From Mermis nigrescens (lineage: Eukaryota > Nematoda > Enoplea > Mermithida > Mermithidae): DNA of 64,000 bases. The stretch's first letter is position 1. The number at the start of each line of letters is the position of its first letter. Both the position numbers and the translations under genes were made by a program. Positions 21,600 to 34,472 of the stretch are shown piece by piece. The notes under the pieces were generated by a model. The model was given only the letters and a program-made list of their open reading frames with translations, searched no databases and was not told the origin of the DNA. The DNA is taken from contig JAVLUZ010000339.1 of NCBI GenBank assembly GCA_036768485.1, positions 124,001-188,000 on the forward strand, in the 5' to 3' direction.

Positions 21600-23850
21600 A
21601 TTTCTAACATAGTTTTTGACGAAAGTAACGTCTCTCCGGCTATTAGCAAATTAAATAAATCGACTTCGATCGCAATCAATGGATTAAGTATTTTCTTTAT
21701 TGAAAAATTAGATTATTATCTTCTTAAACCCCTCATCAGTATTTTCACTGTTTCCTTTTTATGAGGTGATATTCCAGATATTTGGAGGGTGGTTTATGTT
21801 GCACTATAACTAAAAAAGGTGACCCCACCTGAAAATTATCGTCCTGTTTCTTTAGGTTGTTCGACTTGTAAGATAATGGAACGTATATATTATTAATTCT
21901 CAACTATCAATTTATTTGTCTAGTAATAATTCAATATCACCTTTTCAAAATGGTTTCCAAAAAATAAATCATGCGAATAGCAATTGTTAAATTGTAAATA
22001 TTCTTGAGTTCAATCACTGAAATGTAAAAAACCCGTAGATATTATTTATATAGACTTAGCTAAAGCTTTTGAAGGCTGAATCCGATCCTGGGGGGCACGC
22101 CGCCAGTTCTGACCGGAGCGATTCGAGCAAACAAATTAACGACCCGAGCGCTCAATTAAGTAAACAAAAGTGCGCAATTAATTATACTGGGCTGACCTCG
22201 TCAGTCAACCAATTATGCCTCTGATCCTTACAGTAATGCGCCCGACTAGAGGAGTGTTTTTTAAACATAATTTTTTTACAGAGCGAAAATCAAATTTTAA
22301 AGTTTAGTTTTTCGAGCTCATCGTGAAAAATGGAGCAAGAAAATATATAATATTACAACATTTCATTCACTCTGAAGAAAGTTAACTTGTTTAATTTTTG
22401 AGAGCACTTGACATTTATTTTGTCCATAAAATTTAAATATTTTAAAATTATACTAAGCCAACAGCGTCAACATGAAAAACTACCACGATTTGTCAACGAA
22501 AATTATACATATAAGCACACGCATCGCACAAATCGTTGAACAATCGCTCCATCGAATTATCTTTTCTGGGACACTTATAAAACAACATGCAAAAAAATTC
22601 AAAATATGTATGTGGCCATGCCAAGAAATAGAACGCTACTTATAAAACTGCATTTTATTAGTGCTCTCACATTGGAAATCAGTCAACTTTTTCCAGATTG
22701 AATGAAATGTTGTAAAATTATATATTTTCTTGCTCCATTTTTCACGATGAGCTCGAAAAACCAAACTTTAAAATTTGATTTTCGCTCTGTAAAAAAATTG
22801 TGTTTAAAAAATACTACCCTAGTCGGTCGTATTACTGTAAGTACCAGACGCATAATTGGTCGACCGACGAGGTCAGCCCAGTATAATTAATTGCGCACTT
22901 TTGTTTACTCAAGTGAGCGCTCGGGTCGCTAATTTGTTTGCTCGAGTCGCTCCGGTCAGAACTGGCGGCGTGCCCCCCAGGATCGGATTCAGCCCTTTTG
23001 AAAAAGTCGATATATCTAAACTTCTTGTTAAATTAATTAGTTATGGTATTAAAAAGCACCTTTTTAATTGGTTAAAGGCTTTCCTATCTAATCGTTTTCA
23101 GTGTGCTTGCGTTAATCAGTGTTTTTCAGATTATGCCGCTGTTACAAGTTGAGTTATTCAAGAGTCCATTCTTGGACCTACGTTGTTTTTGATTTTTATA
23201 AATGATATTCTTGATAACTTGTCAAGTTCGACCTTTATGTTCGCGGATGACCTTAAATTATTTAATCTTTCTTGTAATCATCAAATATTTCAGACTGATT
23301 TAGATAGAATTTCTATTTGGGCCGCCGAAAATTGTTTACCTGTATTGTATTCTAAATGCACAGCCCTATATCTGGGCAAAAACAATCGTTAATTGTCATA
23401 CGCACTCAATACACAAGTCATTGCTGACGATTCTGTTTTTGTTCGCGGTTTAGGTGTGCTTATTTCGCAAAACCTGAAATTCAATGAGCATTACAGTAAT
23501 ATAATCAAAAAAGCTTTCTTGAGATCTGTCTTAATCGGAGGATTCCTCTTTTCGCGTGATAAAAATAATCTGGTTAAGGCCTTCCCTGTTCACATCAGAC
23601 CGGTCCTCGAATATTATTATGCTGTATGGAACCTCTCATATATTAGTGATGTAAACAGACTTGAGGCTATTCGGCGTTAATTTACTAAATGCATAATTGG
23701 ATATCATAGTCCTCTTTCTTACGACGAACGCCTTGAACAACTTAATTTGTTTCGATTGACATGCCTGTGTTCCCAAAATATCATAAGCATGCCGTTCGTC
23801 TGGCATTGAGGATGCTGCCATAAAGCCATGGGCATCGACAAAACATTATT
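21600..23850 (+). pseudogene. Decayed non-LTR retrotransposon (LINE) reverse transcriptase
   Basis: Fragments of a LINE reverse transcriptase read in order on the plus strand: PPENYRPVSLG near 21825, a broken IDLAKAFE near 22050, then after the insertion KVDISKLLVKLISYGI, NWLKAFLSNRF, LGPTLFLIFINDIL, the catalytic-box region FMFADDLKLF near 23240, and YDERLEQLNLFRLTC near 23720. Several in-frame stops (for example TGA replacing Gly in the TSGV motif near 23152) and frame changes mean it is dead. Motifs fit the CR1/Jockey group; I do not resolve the clade. No endonuclease domain is visible upstream. A hAT-like element at 22074-22994 splits the AFDKV motif. Confidence 0.85.
22074..22994. mobile_element. 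hAT-like element nested in the LINE, perfect 8-bp TSD
   Basis: 921-bp element with inverted ends GGCTGAATCCGATCCTGG and CCAGGATCGGATTCAGCC, flanked by CTTTTGAA on both sides (22066-22073, 22995-23002). The arms stay inverted-repetitive for about 300 bp and include GAGCTCATCGTGAAAAA/TTTTTCACGATGAGCTC. No transposase frame. Confidence 0.92.
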
Positions 23851-23962
23851 GTAGTCTAAATAAATATAGAAACTGGTTTGATACGATGGTATATACCCTA
23901 ATGCTAAAAAACTTGGAAAGAATTCGATAGGTCCTAAAGTGCCGAGAAATTGGGGTCTTGAG

Positions 23963-24205
23963 CATATGTGGGCAGCAACAAAATTCTGGGGATGTAAGAT
24001 TTTTCAAAGGTCAAAATGGGCCTTAAAAATGGTGGTATGGCGAAAAAACACCATTTTTCAACGATTCTCATCAAGCAATATCCATTGGCATCAAAAAATT
24101 GCGAAAAAAGAGAAGAAAATTTTCAAAAATTGAATTTGGGGGTGGAGTATTTTGGTTTCTCGGGGGTGCATACCCCTACAAACCCCCTTCCCACGCCCAG
24201 GTGTG
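23963..24205. mobile_element. hAT-like MITE, family C, copy 3
   Basis: 243 bp from CATATGTGGGCAGC to GCCCAGGTGTG, flanked by GTCTTGAG on both sides (23955-23962, 24206-24213), an exact 8-bp duplication. Confidence 0.87.
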
Positions 24206-24426
24206 GTCTTGAGCTTTCGAAATGGAATCTTGAAACAACTTTTTCCTTAAACTCCTCTCCTCCTCTGATTTTTAAGGAAGATAAGAATCCTTTGGCCCCT
24301 TATGCTGTAATGTTTTGCAATTGAAAATCTTTTTTCTTCTCTCTACCTTAGAACAAAATCTTGGATGCTCCAGTATCATCTGATGCAGGGAACAAAAACT
24401 GTTGCTATGCCGAATAGAATGGATTC

Positions 24427-24530
24427 AGTATATTTTATCTATTTTATTCAATCTATTCATTCTATACAATCTATCAATCTATTCAATTTATTCAATATAT
24501 TCTATTCAATCTATTCAATCTACTCGTATT
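24427..24530 (+). repeat. ATTCAATCT minisatellite
   Basis: About ten imperfect 9-10-bp units of ATTCAATCT/ATTCTATTC. It encodes a spurious Ile/Tyr/Ser-rich frame. Confidence 0.8.
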
Positions 24531-24552
24531 ATCAATAAACTTAGGCATTACG

Positions 24553-24875
24553 CAGGCCCGTATTCAGGGGAATATTGGGGCACTTCACCGTGCCCCCCCG
24601 ACTTGAAATTTGAGAATAATTTTTCTTTTACTCCCCTCTGCTTTTTTAGCCGAAAATTGTCAAAAATTCTCGTCGCTTCGCGCTTAATTCTTCAATTATA
24701 ATTAGAGTCTATTTAGTCCTCAAGCGCGTGGCTTAAACACTCCTAGTTAGTCCCAAGCGCGCGGTTCAAACTTTCCATTTTTACTCTTTATACAACCAAA
24801 AGTATCTCTTGCATCAATATATTTTAGCAATTTCGGTCATGCCCCCCTCGAAACGAAATCCTGGATACAGGTCTG
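24553..24875. mobile_element. hAT-like MITE, family D (CAGGCCCGTATCCAGG ends)
   Basis: 323-bp element from CAGGCCCGTATTCAGG to CCTGGATACAGGTCTG, flanked by GCATTACG and GTATTACG (7 of 8). The interior carries TTATAATTAGAGTCTATTTA, a family hallmark. Confidence 0.82.
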
Positions 24876-24892
24876 GTATTACGTCATATGAC

Positions 24893-25550
24893 TAGGTCCG
24901 TATCCAGGATTTTGGTTCGGAGAAGGGGGAAGCACGACCAGAATTTTTTTAAACAAGGAGGGCCAAAGGATGAACTTTACTTAACAAATTTTGCTACCCG
25001 CTTTCCCTAGATACGGTTAGAATTTATGGAAACCATTAGGACTGGCTGAGAGATCTGGGTGGTGCGCTCAAGCGCCCACCAGCGGGGTCCGGGGCAGAGC
25101 TCTGAAAATTCTGTAAAAATAGCACTTTAATTTTGAGTCGCAACGTTTGAATTTTTTCAGAATAAGCCGAACCACGGTTCTGAATTCACCCAAACAAGGT
25201 CAAAGTCCATAAGCGAATCCACAATCATCGCCAGAAAATTACGGTCATTCTTACTTCTTGAATTAATCTCATTTTCTGTATTGAAGCTTTGCAGAACAGA
25301 AGACATACATGTAAAATACGCTTTAAGACACCTATAAAAGACTAAAAAATGGGAGTGTTCAAACCGCGCGCTTGGGACTAAATAGACTCTAATTATAATT
25401 GTTAAATTCGGTGCGAAGCGCCGAGAATTTCTTTCAATTTTTGGCAATTTTTGACTAAAAAAGCAAATGGAGAGTGGAGGAAAATCATTCTCACGTTTTA
25501 TTTCGATAGGAGGAGGTGCACGTGCCCTATCCCTCATAGATACCGGCCTG
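24893..25550. mobile_element. hAT-like element, family D relative, 658 bp
   Basis: Begins TAGGTCCGTATCCAGG and ends with CCGGCCTG. Flanks are CATATGAC and CATTTGAC (7 of 8). It lies 17 bp from the previous element. Its right part repeats the family D interior in the opposite orientation. Confidence 0.72.
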
Positions 25551-26367
25551 CATTTGACTCCAGTTTTCGGCTCAAAATGGAAAGAACACCTAAATTGGAC
25601 GCAACTTTTCGCGAAAAATCGGGGGCCATACCTTCACATACTGACTTTGTGGGATGGGGGTCAACCAACTTTGAGTGAGGATCTCCCATTCCCTCATTAC
25701 ATGTTGTATGCCTCCGCCTAGACATAGTAGTTGACCGCCATCCGAAATTTCGAGTTGTTCAATGTATGCATGCAATCATGTATATAAATTAAAATCTATG
25801 CTTTACTTAATCTAGCCTATTGTTAATGCAGGCGCTTGTGTTTACATTCGTGCATAAACAATATTGCTCTATTTGTTGGGTGTTTTTTTGACAAAATCAT
25901 AAGTCCTTGAAGCTTTGTTAGAAGCTTTTAATATTTAAAAAATGGAGTATCTATCACTGTAAAAATTTAGAAATAAAGTGTCAGAAAACGTATACAACTG
26001 ATGGTTATGTATGTAAATATGAACAAAAGCAGTTTCAGGTGTTATATAAGTGACCAGCGGCTAAGTAAATGATTTTCGTCTGCTATATGCACTAGTTTTA
26101 CCTTATTTTCCCAAGAAAATCTTATTTTAATTGAACTTAACCCAAATCCCTTCCGCTCGGGCAGGGCATGTGTGATCAGAGCCGGAAATTTAATCTTTTG
26201 ATTGCCCTTCTTTTTGCTTGCTTACCTATATCGTTATAACGATCTAATTTCAACTTATCTGTTTTTAAACCTTCGTTTTGTTGCTGTTGAGACTTTAATT
26301 TACGGTCTGAAATTGGATTTTGCCCAATTTTTGTCCTGAATTGAAAGAATAGTCTCGTTTGGATAAC
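25551..26367. other. No identified gene
   Basis: Part of a B-type MITE-like repeat is visible to about 25720 (a CATGTTGTATG end). The rest is AT-rich with no supported feature. Confidence 0.3.
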
Positions 26368-26660
26368 AGCGGCAACAGTGTAATTTTAAGTACATATAAT
26401 TACTTATTTTTCGAGCATTAGACTGTTCAATCCATTCATCCAGACATTTTTCTTTCTATTATTTTGTATAGATTCCATGTTGAAGGTCATTCCATTGCCC
26501 TTTGTTTTCGTCAAATTTACAAGCATAAATATTCATGAAGAATCAAATACGACTAATTAAGTATGAAAATTTGACGGTTATTAGGTATAATAATTACTCA
26601 TTCACTCCCCCAGAAAACTCGGTTAACCTCTCCCAGAGCTTTTGACCGTGTGCACGTATG
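26368..26660 (+). repeat. Interspersed repeat family H, copy 2
   Basis: Second copy of the repeat at 8777-9063, same orientation and same end points (AACAGTGTAATTTTAAGTAC to CACGTATG). Confidence 0.7.
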
Positions 26661-27581
26661 CACTGCACTTATGTACGTACGTAAACATTGCACAGCGCTG
26701 TACGGTTTAGCGACTTATTTTGCGCTTTTTCACGAATTTACTTATGCATGTAGTTTATTTATCTGACCAACATGCGTAAATAAACTCGTGCATGTCTATT
26801 TAAATTCATATATTTGTGTAGGTACATATATATATACGTATTCTGAAAATGTGAATCGAATTTAAATGAATTAAATTGTGACTAGGGTGGCTGAGGGTGA
26901 TTGATCAGCCGATATTTAACTCTTGACTTTAGCGAATGACACATTTTCTTTCCACTTGTCCAGTCATCAACCAACCCACAAGGTACAAACAAACCGGTCA
27001 GTTCTTTGCCCCTTTTTGTCACTGATCACGTTATGCACTCGATTAAAAAACTCGTCTCTTAAGTGCGCCTATTTACGATGTGTTGGCGTAAATCGCTTGC
27101 TTGTGCCGGTCTGTGTGACGCCATTCAGTCGACTCAAATTAGCAAAAAAATGTTTGTCCCATTGTCAACATTTAGACGCATGCTTCGTTGTATGACTTTA
27201 AAGTGTAATTCATAACGTTACGCATGTATAGACGGGATCATAGTGCGAGCGGTCTTTAAATACCTGCTTTGTGAAAAGTCTACCATGCATTGATTCGTGA
27301 GAACCTGTACATTTGTATTCGATTAGGTCGTTAGCCCCTTTTTCGAATTAGTGCCCTTGAATTTTTTCAATACATTGAACGAATGCTCGAATGAGCTGAT
27401 TCGCCGTTACTTATTGAGGTTCAAGAGGACATAATCTGAGTTTCGATTCTCGATAATATACAAATATGATGATGAATATAATAATTTTTAATCCGAAATT
27501 CTTGGAATTGTTCATTCTAAATAAACGTTGCGAACGTGATCGTGTCGTAGAAGCGCATCGGTGTGTACGACGGTTTCTAGC
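26661..27581. other. No identified gene
   Basis: Apparently single-copy sequence. A 90-codon open frame at 26923-27195 shows no motif, domain or splice support, so I do not call it. Confidence 0.3.
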
Positions 27582-28281
27582 CATAGGTGCACAGCACAAG
27601 GTCAGGGTCTGTAGGGGGTAGGGGTAAAATCCCTGATAATCCAAAACAGTAATTAAAGTACACGATTTTTTTGCTGTTTATACGACTAAAATGATTAAAA
27701 TAGCCTATTAAACGTTTTTTCGTGATGATGTCGCATTTTAAACGGTTTTTTAGTCCATTTTGACTGCATTATATCATTTTAAACACTAAAAAATACAGAA
27801 ATTGATCAATTTCGGACGCCTTTTGGATAAAAGTACATAGAAGTACTAATCCGGCGCTGCGCCGGAATAATTTTTACATTTTTACTCTTTTTGACCTCAG
27901 AAATGATGCAAAAACCGTTCCGTCGGCTTAAAATCGCCGGAGAGTACCTGCCTGGCTGTCCCTTCAGCGAGGGTCATACCCCTTTCACCATACTTGGGCG
28001 TGGGAGATTGGGGGTATGCACCCCCCCCCCCCGAGAAACCAAAATACCCCCCCCCAGAAATCAAAATACCCCCAGAATTCAATTTTTGAAAATTTTTTTC
28101 GTTTTTTTCGTAATTTTTTGATGCCAATGGATAGTGCTTGATGAGAAACGTCGAAAATGGAGTTTTTTTACGCTATACCACCATTTTTAAGGCCATTTTT
28201 TGACCTTTGAAAAATCTTGCACCCCTTCCCCCAATTTTCTTTCTGCCCACGTATGCCCCTCACCCCCTATGTACATGTATG
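27582..28281. mobile_element. hAT-like MITE, family A, copy 2, with a nested family C MITE
   Basis: Outer ends are CATAGGTGCACAGCAC and the ACATGTATG end at 28281. The usual family A interior is broken at 27989, where a family C element lies. The flanking duplication of the outer element is poor (TTTCTAGC against TTTATATA). Confidence 0.65.
27989..28255. mobile_element. hAT-like MITE, family C, copy 4
   Basis: From CATACTTGGGCGTGG to GCCCACGTATG with flanks CCTTTCAC and CCCCTCAC (6 of 8). It carries a long C tract (28021-28032) near its left end. Confidence 0.72.
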
Positions 28282-29521
28282 TTTATATAACCTAATTCGA
28301 TTGAGGGGCGGCTACTTTCTGTGCCGCCGAAAAAATATTCAGAAAATGAAGTAATGAATTGATAAACGGAAAAATCGTACTTGTCTTTCAGGTAAGCCAA
28401 TTTTCCAGTCATTTAAGCAGCGCTAAATAGACAGAAAACAGGTATATAAATGATTCAATACTGACGGTGCTTTACATTTGGCTCATGCTTAGTGAAATAG
28501 GCTCCTGAAATACGACGGTACTCTTTTCGCCAGTTTCATTAAGCTCAGGTAGGATAGATTGAAAACTCAAGCAATTTGAAAGATCATCCTAAGGAAGAAC
28601 GAACGCTTTGAAAGATCACTGTATAAGTGTTTCACGTTTGGTCCTTATAGAATCCTAATCTCTGTATTCAGTTTAGACTTAGTAAAATGGTTTGGAGAGA
28701 ATTCGTTTGCCTTGTACGCTTACTTTTTACTTTTTTCTCTTATATTACTGTTTAATGTGATACAATTTTTTAATAATTTTTGCGTATTTTTTGTTCGCCC
28801 TCTGGCCACTTTGCCATTCACGTCATTGGCCAGTCCTACTAAGCCTCTTATTTCTTAAAATGTGGTTTTGTATATAATACCCTAATAGGAACACTTTTGA
28901 ATGTATATGCTACCCAATACGCATATACGCATATGTCAGTTCCTTATTTGTTAAAAAGTCTCAAAATATTCCGTTTGTAAAGGTTCTTCTTCGGAGGCGG
29001 TTGCTTCATACTGATAATTATTTTTCAATGGAACTACTGAATTTTTTTCAAATTTGTCTCTTGATGCGTTCTATTATTGCAGCACGTATTGTTCCGCTAG
29101 GTACATCATGTTGATTAAGCTTTTTTGGTAAAGCGATTGTGACGGAAATTTCAAATTTAATCATCAAAAATCAGTCACATATTCGCCATTTTGTTTGAGT
29201 ACATATATTTTTTTATCAAAATGTTCGATCCGTCATGCTTGGTTCTCGCACGAATTTAAAACTCCTATTTTTGGCTTTTAAAGCCGTCTGCCCCGTTCTC
29301 AATTCACGCGTTCGTAACTAAATGTATTTACACACCTTTTGTTTATTTATCTTCGTCTTACGTCCGTTTAATTATAGGCCGAGTTTTAACGCTAAATACG
29401 CCGAACGGGCGTAACAACTTGTAAATAGTGGCCGTTCGACTCGTTAAATTTGGGTAAAGCCGGTCTGAATCGTTGAAATTTATTGCGTGGTTGAAAATCG
29501 TGTTTTTAAAAATATGATATG
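28282..29521 (+). other. Upstream region and probable 5' leader of the DNAJB6-like gene
   Basis: Single-copy AT-rich sequence. The last ~180 bp before the ATG are richer in CG (for example CGCCGAACGGGCG near 29400), as often seen in a leader. No TATA box at a convincing place. An upstream ATG at 29515 is closed at once by TGA. Confidence 0.35.
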
Positions 29522-29592
29522 ATGACTCGTTCCACGTATTACGAAATTTTGGGTATTAAAAGAAGCGCGGCTGACCACGAGATAAAGAAAGC
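29522..29592 (+). CDS. DNAJB6: DNAJB6-like, exon 1 (J-domain start)
   Basis: Starts at ATG 29522 and encodes MTRSTYYEILGIKRSAADHE followed by IKK, that is helix I and the start of helix II of a J domain (YYEILGI is the standard opening). It ends after GC in phase 2 at donor GTGAGT. The only upstream ATG nearby is followed directly by a stop, so this start is favoured. Confidence 0.92.
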
Positions 29593-32500
29593 GTGAGTTT
29601 ATTTATGGCTTTTAAACTTACAGTATGTCACTGACGTTTTCCCGTAATTTCGAAAGAAAGAAAGTCGTGCTTAAAGGCTCTTAAATTCGTAATTCACGGT
29701 TTTTGACGCATTTTCTTGAATAAAAGCTCTTTTGAAGTTGTAAATTATTTCGATAATAAAGACCAATACTTCGCTCGTAGTGCGCTACAATTAATAGAAT
29801 ACGATTCTTAGCGAACTTCTGCTTGCTTTAGGGATTTAAGACTATCGAAATTTCGCTCTTCAGAGCTGAAAAATTCGGAATTCAGGTTTGAGCAATTTTT
29901 CCACCTACTCTTGAGTTTTCAGGCTGGCGAAATTCCGTACTTTTCTCATCAGAGCTCGAAAATTCGGAGCTTAGATCTTTTTCTATTCTTAACAAATTTA
30001 TTCTGCAGTTTTCAGGCGGGCAAAATTTCATACTGTGCTCATCAGAGTTGGAAAATTTGGAACATAGGTCTTTTACTGTTTTAAAGGAAGCAAATAAAGG
30101 TATAGCATAATGTACCATATTGTTCAAGTAGGTAAATTGGTATGTTGCTTTTATGAATCAATGAAAATGTCTAGTTTCGAGAATTTTCAAAATTTTATAA
30201 AATCAGTTTTTTCTATAAATCATTATAGCACTTCAAATTTTCATCAGATATAGTGTGACCGACTTAGAATTGCGTAGGGCTTCCTGTGAATAAAGGCTGT
30301 AGTTTGATAGTCCTTTTTCTTGAGTGCACGGTTTGTGATTTCAGTGCCAAAGGTGAAAACTGATGAAATTAATTTTATTCAATTGTAGAAACCTAATTGT
30401 AACGAAAATTTTGAATCGGTGAATTTTCCCTTCTTCTGGCGGGTGTAGCACGGTGCTTGAGTTTGCAGGTTTCGCACCCAAAAAATTATCTTAGACTCTT
30501 AGAATTGAAATTCTTGTACTTTTTCATTTTCAAGGTTTTTTGACGCCAAGGGATAAGGCTTAACGACAGTCTTTAGAAAATTATATTATTCCTTGCCATC
30601 AATTTTTGTGCCTCTTTTTGATATTTGGAAATTTTATTACCCTCTGCAGACTCCTTTAAATTTGGGCCGTTCCCATTATGTTCTATATCCCATATATATA
30701 TGCTTGTAGACGCACTTCTCAGCATGTACATGACATTCATGTTGATGTCATAGTTGCTTTTTTGGACAAATAAAAAAGTAACGACTTGCACTATTTGCGC
30801 TATCGAAGCATCGTTAGCGTTCCAAATTTCATCGCATCAGCTGCGTGATAAATTTTAGTGAAACACGTATATTTGTCCTTTGTTTATCAGGAGAACAGTA
30901 ACAAATTTCAAAAACTTCTGTTTTTGACCTACATAATTCCCATGTTCAACGGCCAATGCCGTATATTCCCATAATTTATCATTACACTCCGCAGCCTGGT
31001 ATAAACAGACTAGTATTTGAAACGAATACGTCACATATATATATGTTTGCACGACTTTTGCTATCAGATTAGAATAACATTTTGTAAGTTTGTTGAGAAT
31101 TTTCAATACACATCGTCAGTGCTGGTTCAGAAATCCACAAAAATGACTACTTCTACGCGCCTGTAAACCTATAAATACGCACGCAAAAGTCGTTTACTTT
31201 TTTCATTCTAAAAATAATGTTAAGGAAATTGATAAAAGATAGTACTGATGCAGCTTTCTGTGAAATCTAATTTAGGCAGAGACGTATTTAAGCAGTGCAA
31301 TGGACAGCCGCCCACCTAAGCCGAAAATTGTTTTGGATGATAAGATAATATACGAAAAGATGAAAAATTTCATCTTCTTTTTCAGAAAGTATTCAAAATT
31401 TCAGCGCTTTGCGCCATGTATGAAGTATTGTCCAAAGTTTTACCTCAAACGCGACCAAAAACTACTTTGTTAATGTCTTCTGAGAAAAGAGAAAATTTTT
31501 TCTCGAAAAGTTCGAATTTTATGTTGTTAACTTATAGAGGTTGTTGGAAAATTTCGAGAAATGCGGTTTTTACTAGCCAATTGATGAAGTAATCGTGATA
31601 TAAACTTATTTATTTTGGGCTCGCCCTTCTTCGGCGAATCCTGGATACAAGCCCGAATTTCGGATTATGTCTTGCACATTGGAAGGGGATTTAGTGGGTT
31701 ACTAGACCTCTACAAAGACAAAGGAGACAATTTTTTAGAGAAAATAAGTTAAAATTAAGATTAAATCTAACAAGAATTAACACTTTTTTTGCTAAACTTT
31801 GAATTTGATCAGGAACTGACAGCGTTGAAGGTATGAAAATTGTAAAAGAACAAAATGGAAATTCTTATGGGAATATCAAATATGGCGAAAATTGAGGCCA
31901 AATTCTGACAAAAATCATAACGTTTTTTAAACCTAGTTGGCATTAATCAGAAATAGTGACGGATCTAAGATTTTTTGAGGGGTGAATACTTAAATTTCCC
32001 TAATAGTGTCAAAAATTGTCCGTCAAAATTGTTCAAAGATGCTTGAGGTAGTGAATTTTCGTCGTCCTTAGGCAGGCAGAATTATTTCTGATGCGAAAAC
32101 AGGCAAAAATTTTCGAAATTTCTCAATCTTTTCTATGAAAAACTTGCAAAATAAATGCCATTATTGGCACAGAGAGACGAAAAAAATGATCGAAAAATCA
32201 TTGTTAGGACTCCAAAATCTTTGCTAGAACTCCAAAATCTTTGCTCTATGCAAAAACAACTGTTGTGACGTTCAAATAAATTTTTTAGAGCACCAAAAAA
32301 GTCAATAAATGTCATTGATGAGTACTACGGAAAAATCATGTTAAAAATGGCTAAAATAAAAATACACATTCATTCTTCGTTGCGCCCAAATTTTTTTACG
32401 ACCGGGGGGAGGGTCGGCCGTCCCTCCCTACCCCTTCTAAATCTGCGCTTGATCAGAAATCATCAATAAAGACAATTTTCAGCTATTTGAACTTTTGTGT

Positions 32501-33765
32501 GAATGTTTAAGACCGTTTTAGGCCAATCTGTCCGACTGAGCCCCCCCTTTAAGCCAGCCGATTTCTACACACACACAATGGTGTTGACATCCTACTTTGT
32601 TTTTAACTTGCATTGCATACGTAATTGATTCTGGAACACATAGGATCAATTTTTCCGATAAAGCTTCACGCGCCCAAAGAATAATGGCAGTTTTTGCATT
32701 AACTCGAGTGATGATGTTACGCGTGAGAGACAAAATTTAGAGTTCTGTTACTCATGCACCAGTTTGCGCCTGGTATTGCCGTTTTTCTATATTTTAAATG
32801 TGCACCGCTGTTTTGCACGATCGTTTCTAAATGAGCTTGTCATGCTGTAGCATGTGCCTAAAGTTTCCATTGATCTTTGTGTAAGTAGTAATATGAGAGC
32901 GTAAAAAAATTGCTAATGTTTATTTCGTGAGAATTTAGCTACGGGTTTTCCGAGAGTTTTGAGAACGTTTTGCAAGCGCGCTTGATAATTAAGCGATGAA
33001 ATTGCTCTTTAAACCTTGAAATTCGATAGTACAAAGCATACCCTTTTCTAACTGAAGAACTCTATTGGTTTTTTGGCAAATGCTTATCTGCGGTAGCTAA
33101 ATATACTGGGTAGCCCAGGCATAAAGGCTACACTGCAGTGTTACAAATCTTAACTACGACTGATATGAACCTAAAATTTTACCACCGGCTACATTTGATA
33201 GATAAGAATTTCTTCTTTTGACCTTTGCAAAAATTTTTAGCCATCTGCCAATAATCGGGCGCAGCCATGATTTATTTACACCTTTATTATTATTAAACGT
33301 CGAAAGCGTCATTACTTACATATGTCATCAATTTTATCCCTCTTTTGACGATACCCGTCTTTAACTTTTTACACCTGTTTGGGCAATGTGCTAACTAATT
33401 TGTTGATTGCATATAATGTCAAATAAAGATACCTTCATACTAAGTAATGTGATAAAATGCAGAAATTCTTGGGTCTAAACAATGACAAACTGAGGTGTTA
33501 ACAAATCGCTGTAGCACGAACCGCAGGCAGCAGGCCAAAATTTTTTGCGCGGTTGAAACAATGACAAGTCTGTCTATCTACTTCAGCTGTCCTAAAATTC
33601 TGTGTCAATAATTGCCGAAGTTATGATGTAACATTGGCGTTTAGCCGTTTTTCGATCACCCTGTATATACGCACGCACTTTACATTGCGGCAAAAGATCC
33701 CTACATAATGGCGGTATAAATTTAATTTCAATCTTGGTCAACACAGATTTTTTCGTGCTTTTTAG
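29593..33765 (+). other. DNAJB6: DNAJB6-like intron 1
   Basis: GT..AG intron of 4.2 kb (GTGAGT to TTTTTAG). It holds a ~90-bp tandem repeat near its start, a GC-palindrome repeat near 31400, a family D-type end near 31630 (CCTGGATACAAGCCCG) and a 21-bp direct repeat at about 32210-32250 (ACTCCAAAATCTTTGCT). From about 32440 to 33765 I see nothing further. Confidence 0.6.
29856..30090 (+). repeat. ~90-bp tandem repeat, three units
   Basis: Units starting near 29850, 29944 and 30037 share CTCATCAGAGCTCGAAAATTC followed by ATAGGTCTTT-like sequence and TTTTCAGGCGGGCAAA. It lies just downstream of exon 1. Confidence 0.7.
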
Positions 33766-33875
33766 GTATCGTCGATTAGCTTTACAGTGGCATCCGGATA
33801 AAAACCCGAGAAATAAAGATGAGGCTGAAACAAAATTTAAGCAAATCGCAGAAGCTTATGAAGTACTCAGCGATA
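33766..33875 (+). CDS. DNAJB6: DNAJB6-like, exon 2 (HPD motif)
   Basis: Acceptor TTTTTAG at 33765 and donor GTAAGT at 33876. The first G completes Ala24. It encodes [20 protein letters not shown] and then [14 protein letters not shown], giving J-domain helices II and III with the HSP70-stimulating His33-Pro34-Asp35 loop. It ends in phase 1. This is the strongest single identification in the window. Confidence 0.95.
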
Positions 33876-34437
33876 GTAAGTCCCGCTTTTAACGCTGAAT
33901 AATTTTCTAAATTTTTTAAAATTTTCCCAATTTTTTTATTGGTATAGTTGGCATTTCAAAAACAAGTGGATTTGTTATGGATGTTTTGGGGAGTTATTCT
34001 ACAACATTATGCTGTGATGAGGTTGTTTGTCATGTTTTTCGGATGTGCTTGTTTCTTTATTTAAAATTTTGCTGTCCGATCAGTTTTAACGACTGGCATT
34101 TACTAAAAACCGAAGTTTTGCAACACAAAAAATAAAAAACGATTTAGCAGGCATTGCAATAACATTGTTTACTTCTGTTTTCATTGAACGTGCTATAAAT
34201 AAATGTAGCTGCTTCATTTTTGAATTTTGATTCTATCGTCACTGAAATTATTTTCAACTGTTGACATATTGACAAGTTCTGAAAAAATTATGTACATTAA
34301 AATTTATTCCTAATTGTTTATGATTCATAGCTCAGAAGTCTTTTTAACTCCTAGATTCGAAGCTATCCGTGGGTATTGATATTGAGAAAAATTTTGAATT
34401 ACTAAATTTATTTATAATATTTTATTAAAAAATAAAC

Positions 34438-34472
34438 TACGTAGTCTCATAACTTATGTTATGAGCTACGTA
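34438..34472. repeat. Near-perfect 15-bp inverted repeat with TTAT loop
   Basis: Arms TACGTAG(T)CTCATAAC and GTTATGAGCTACGTA around a 4-nt loop, one bulged base. It lies in intron 2 just before an unsupported 132-codon open frame. Confidence 0.75.
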
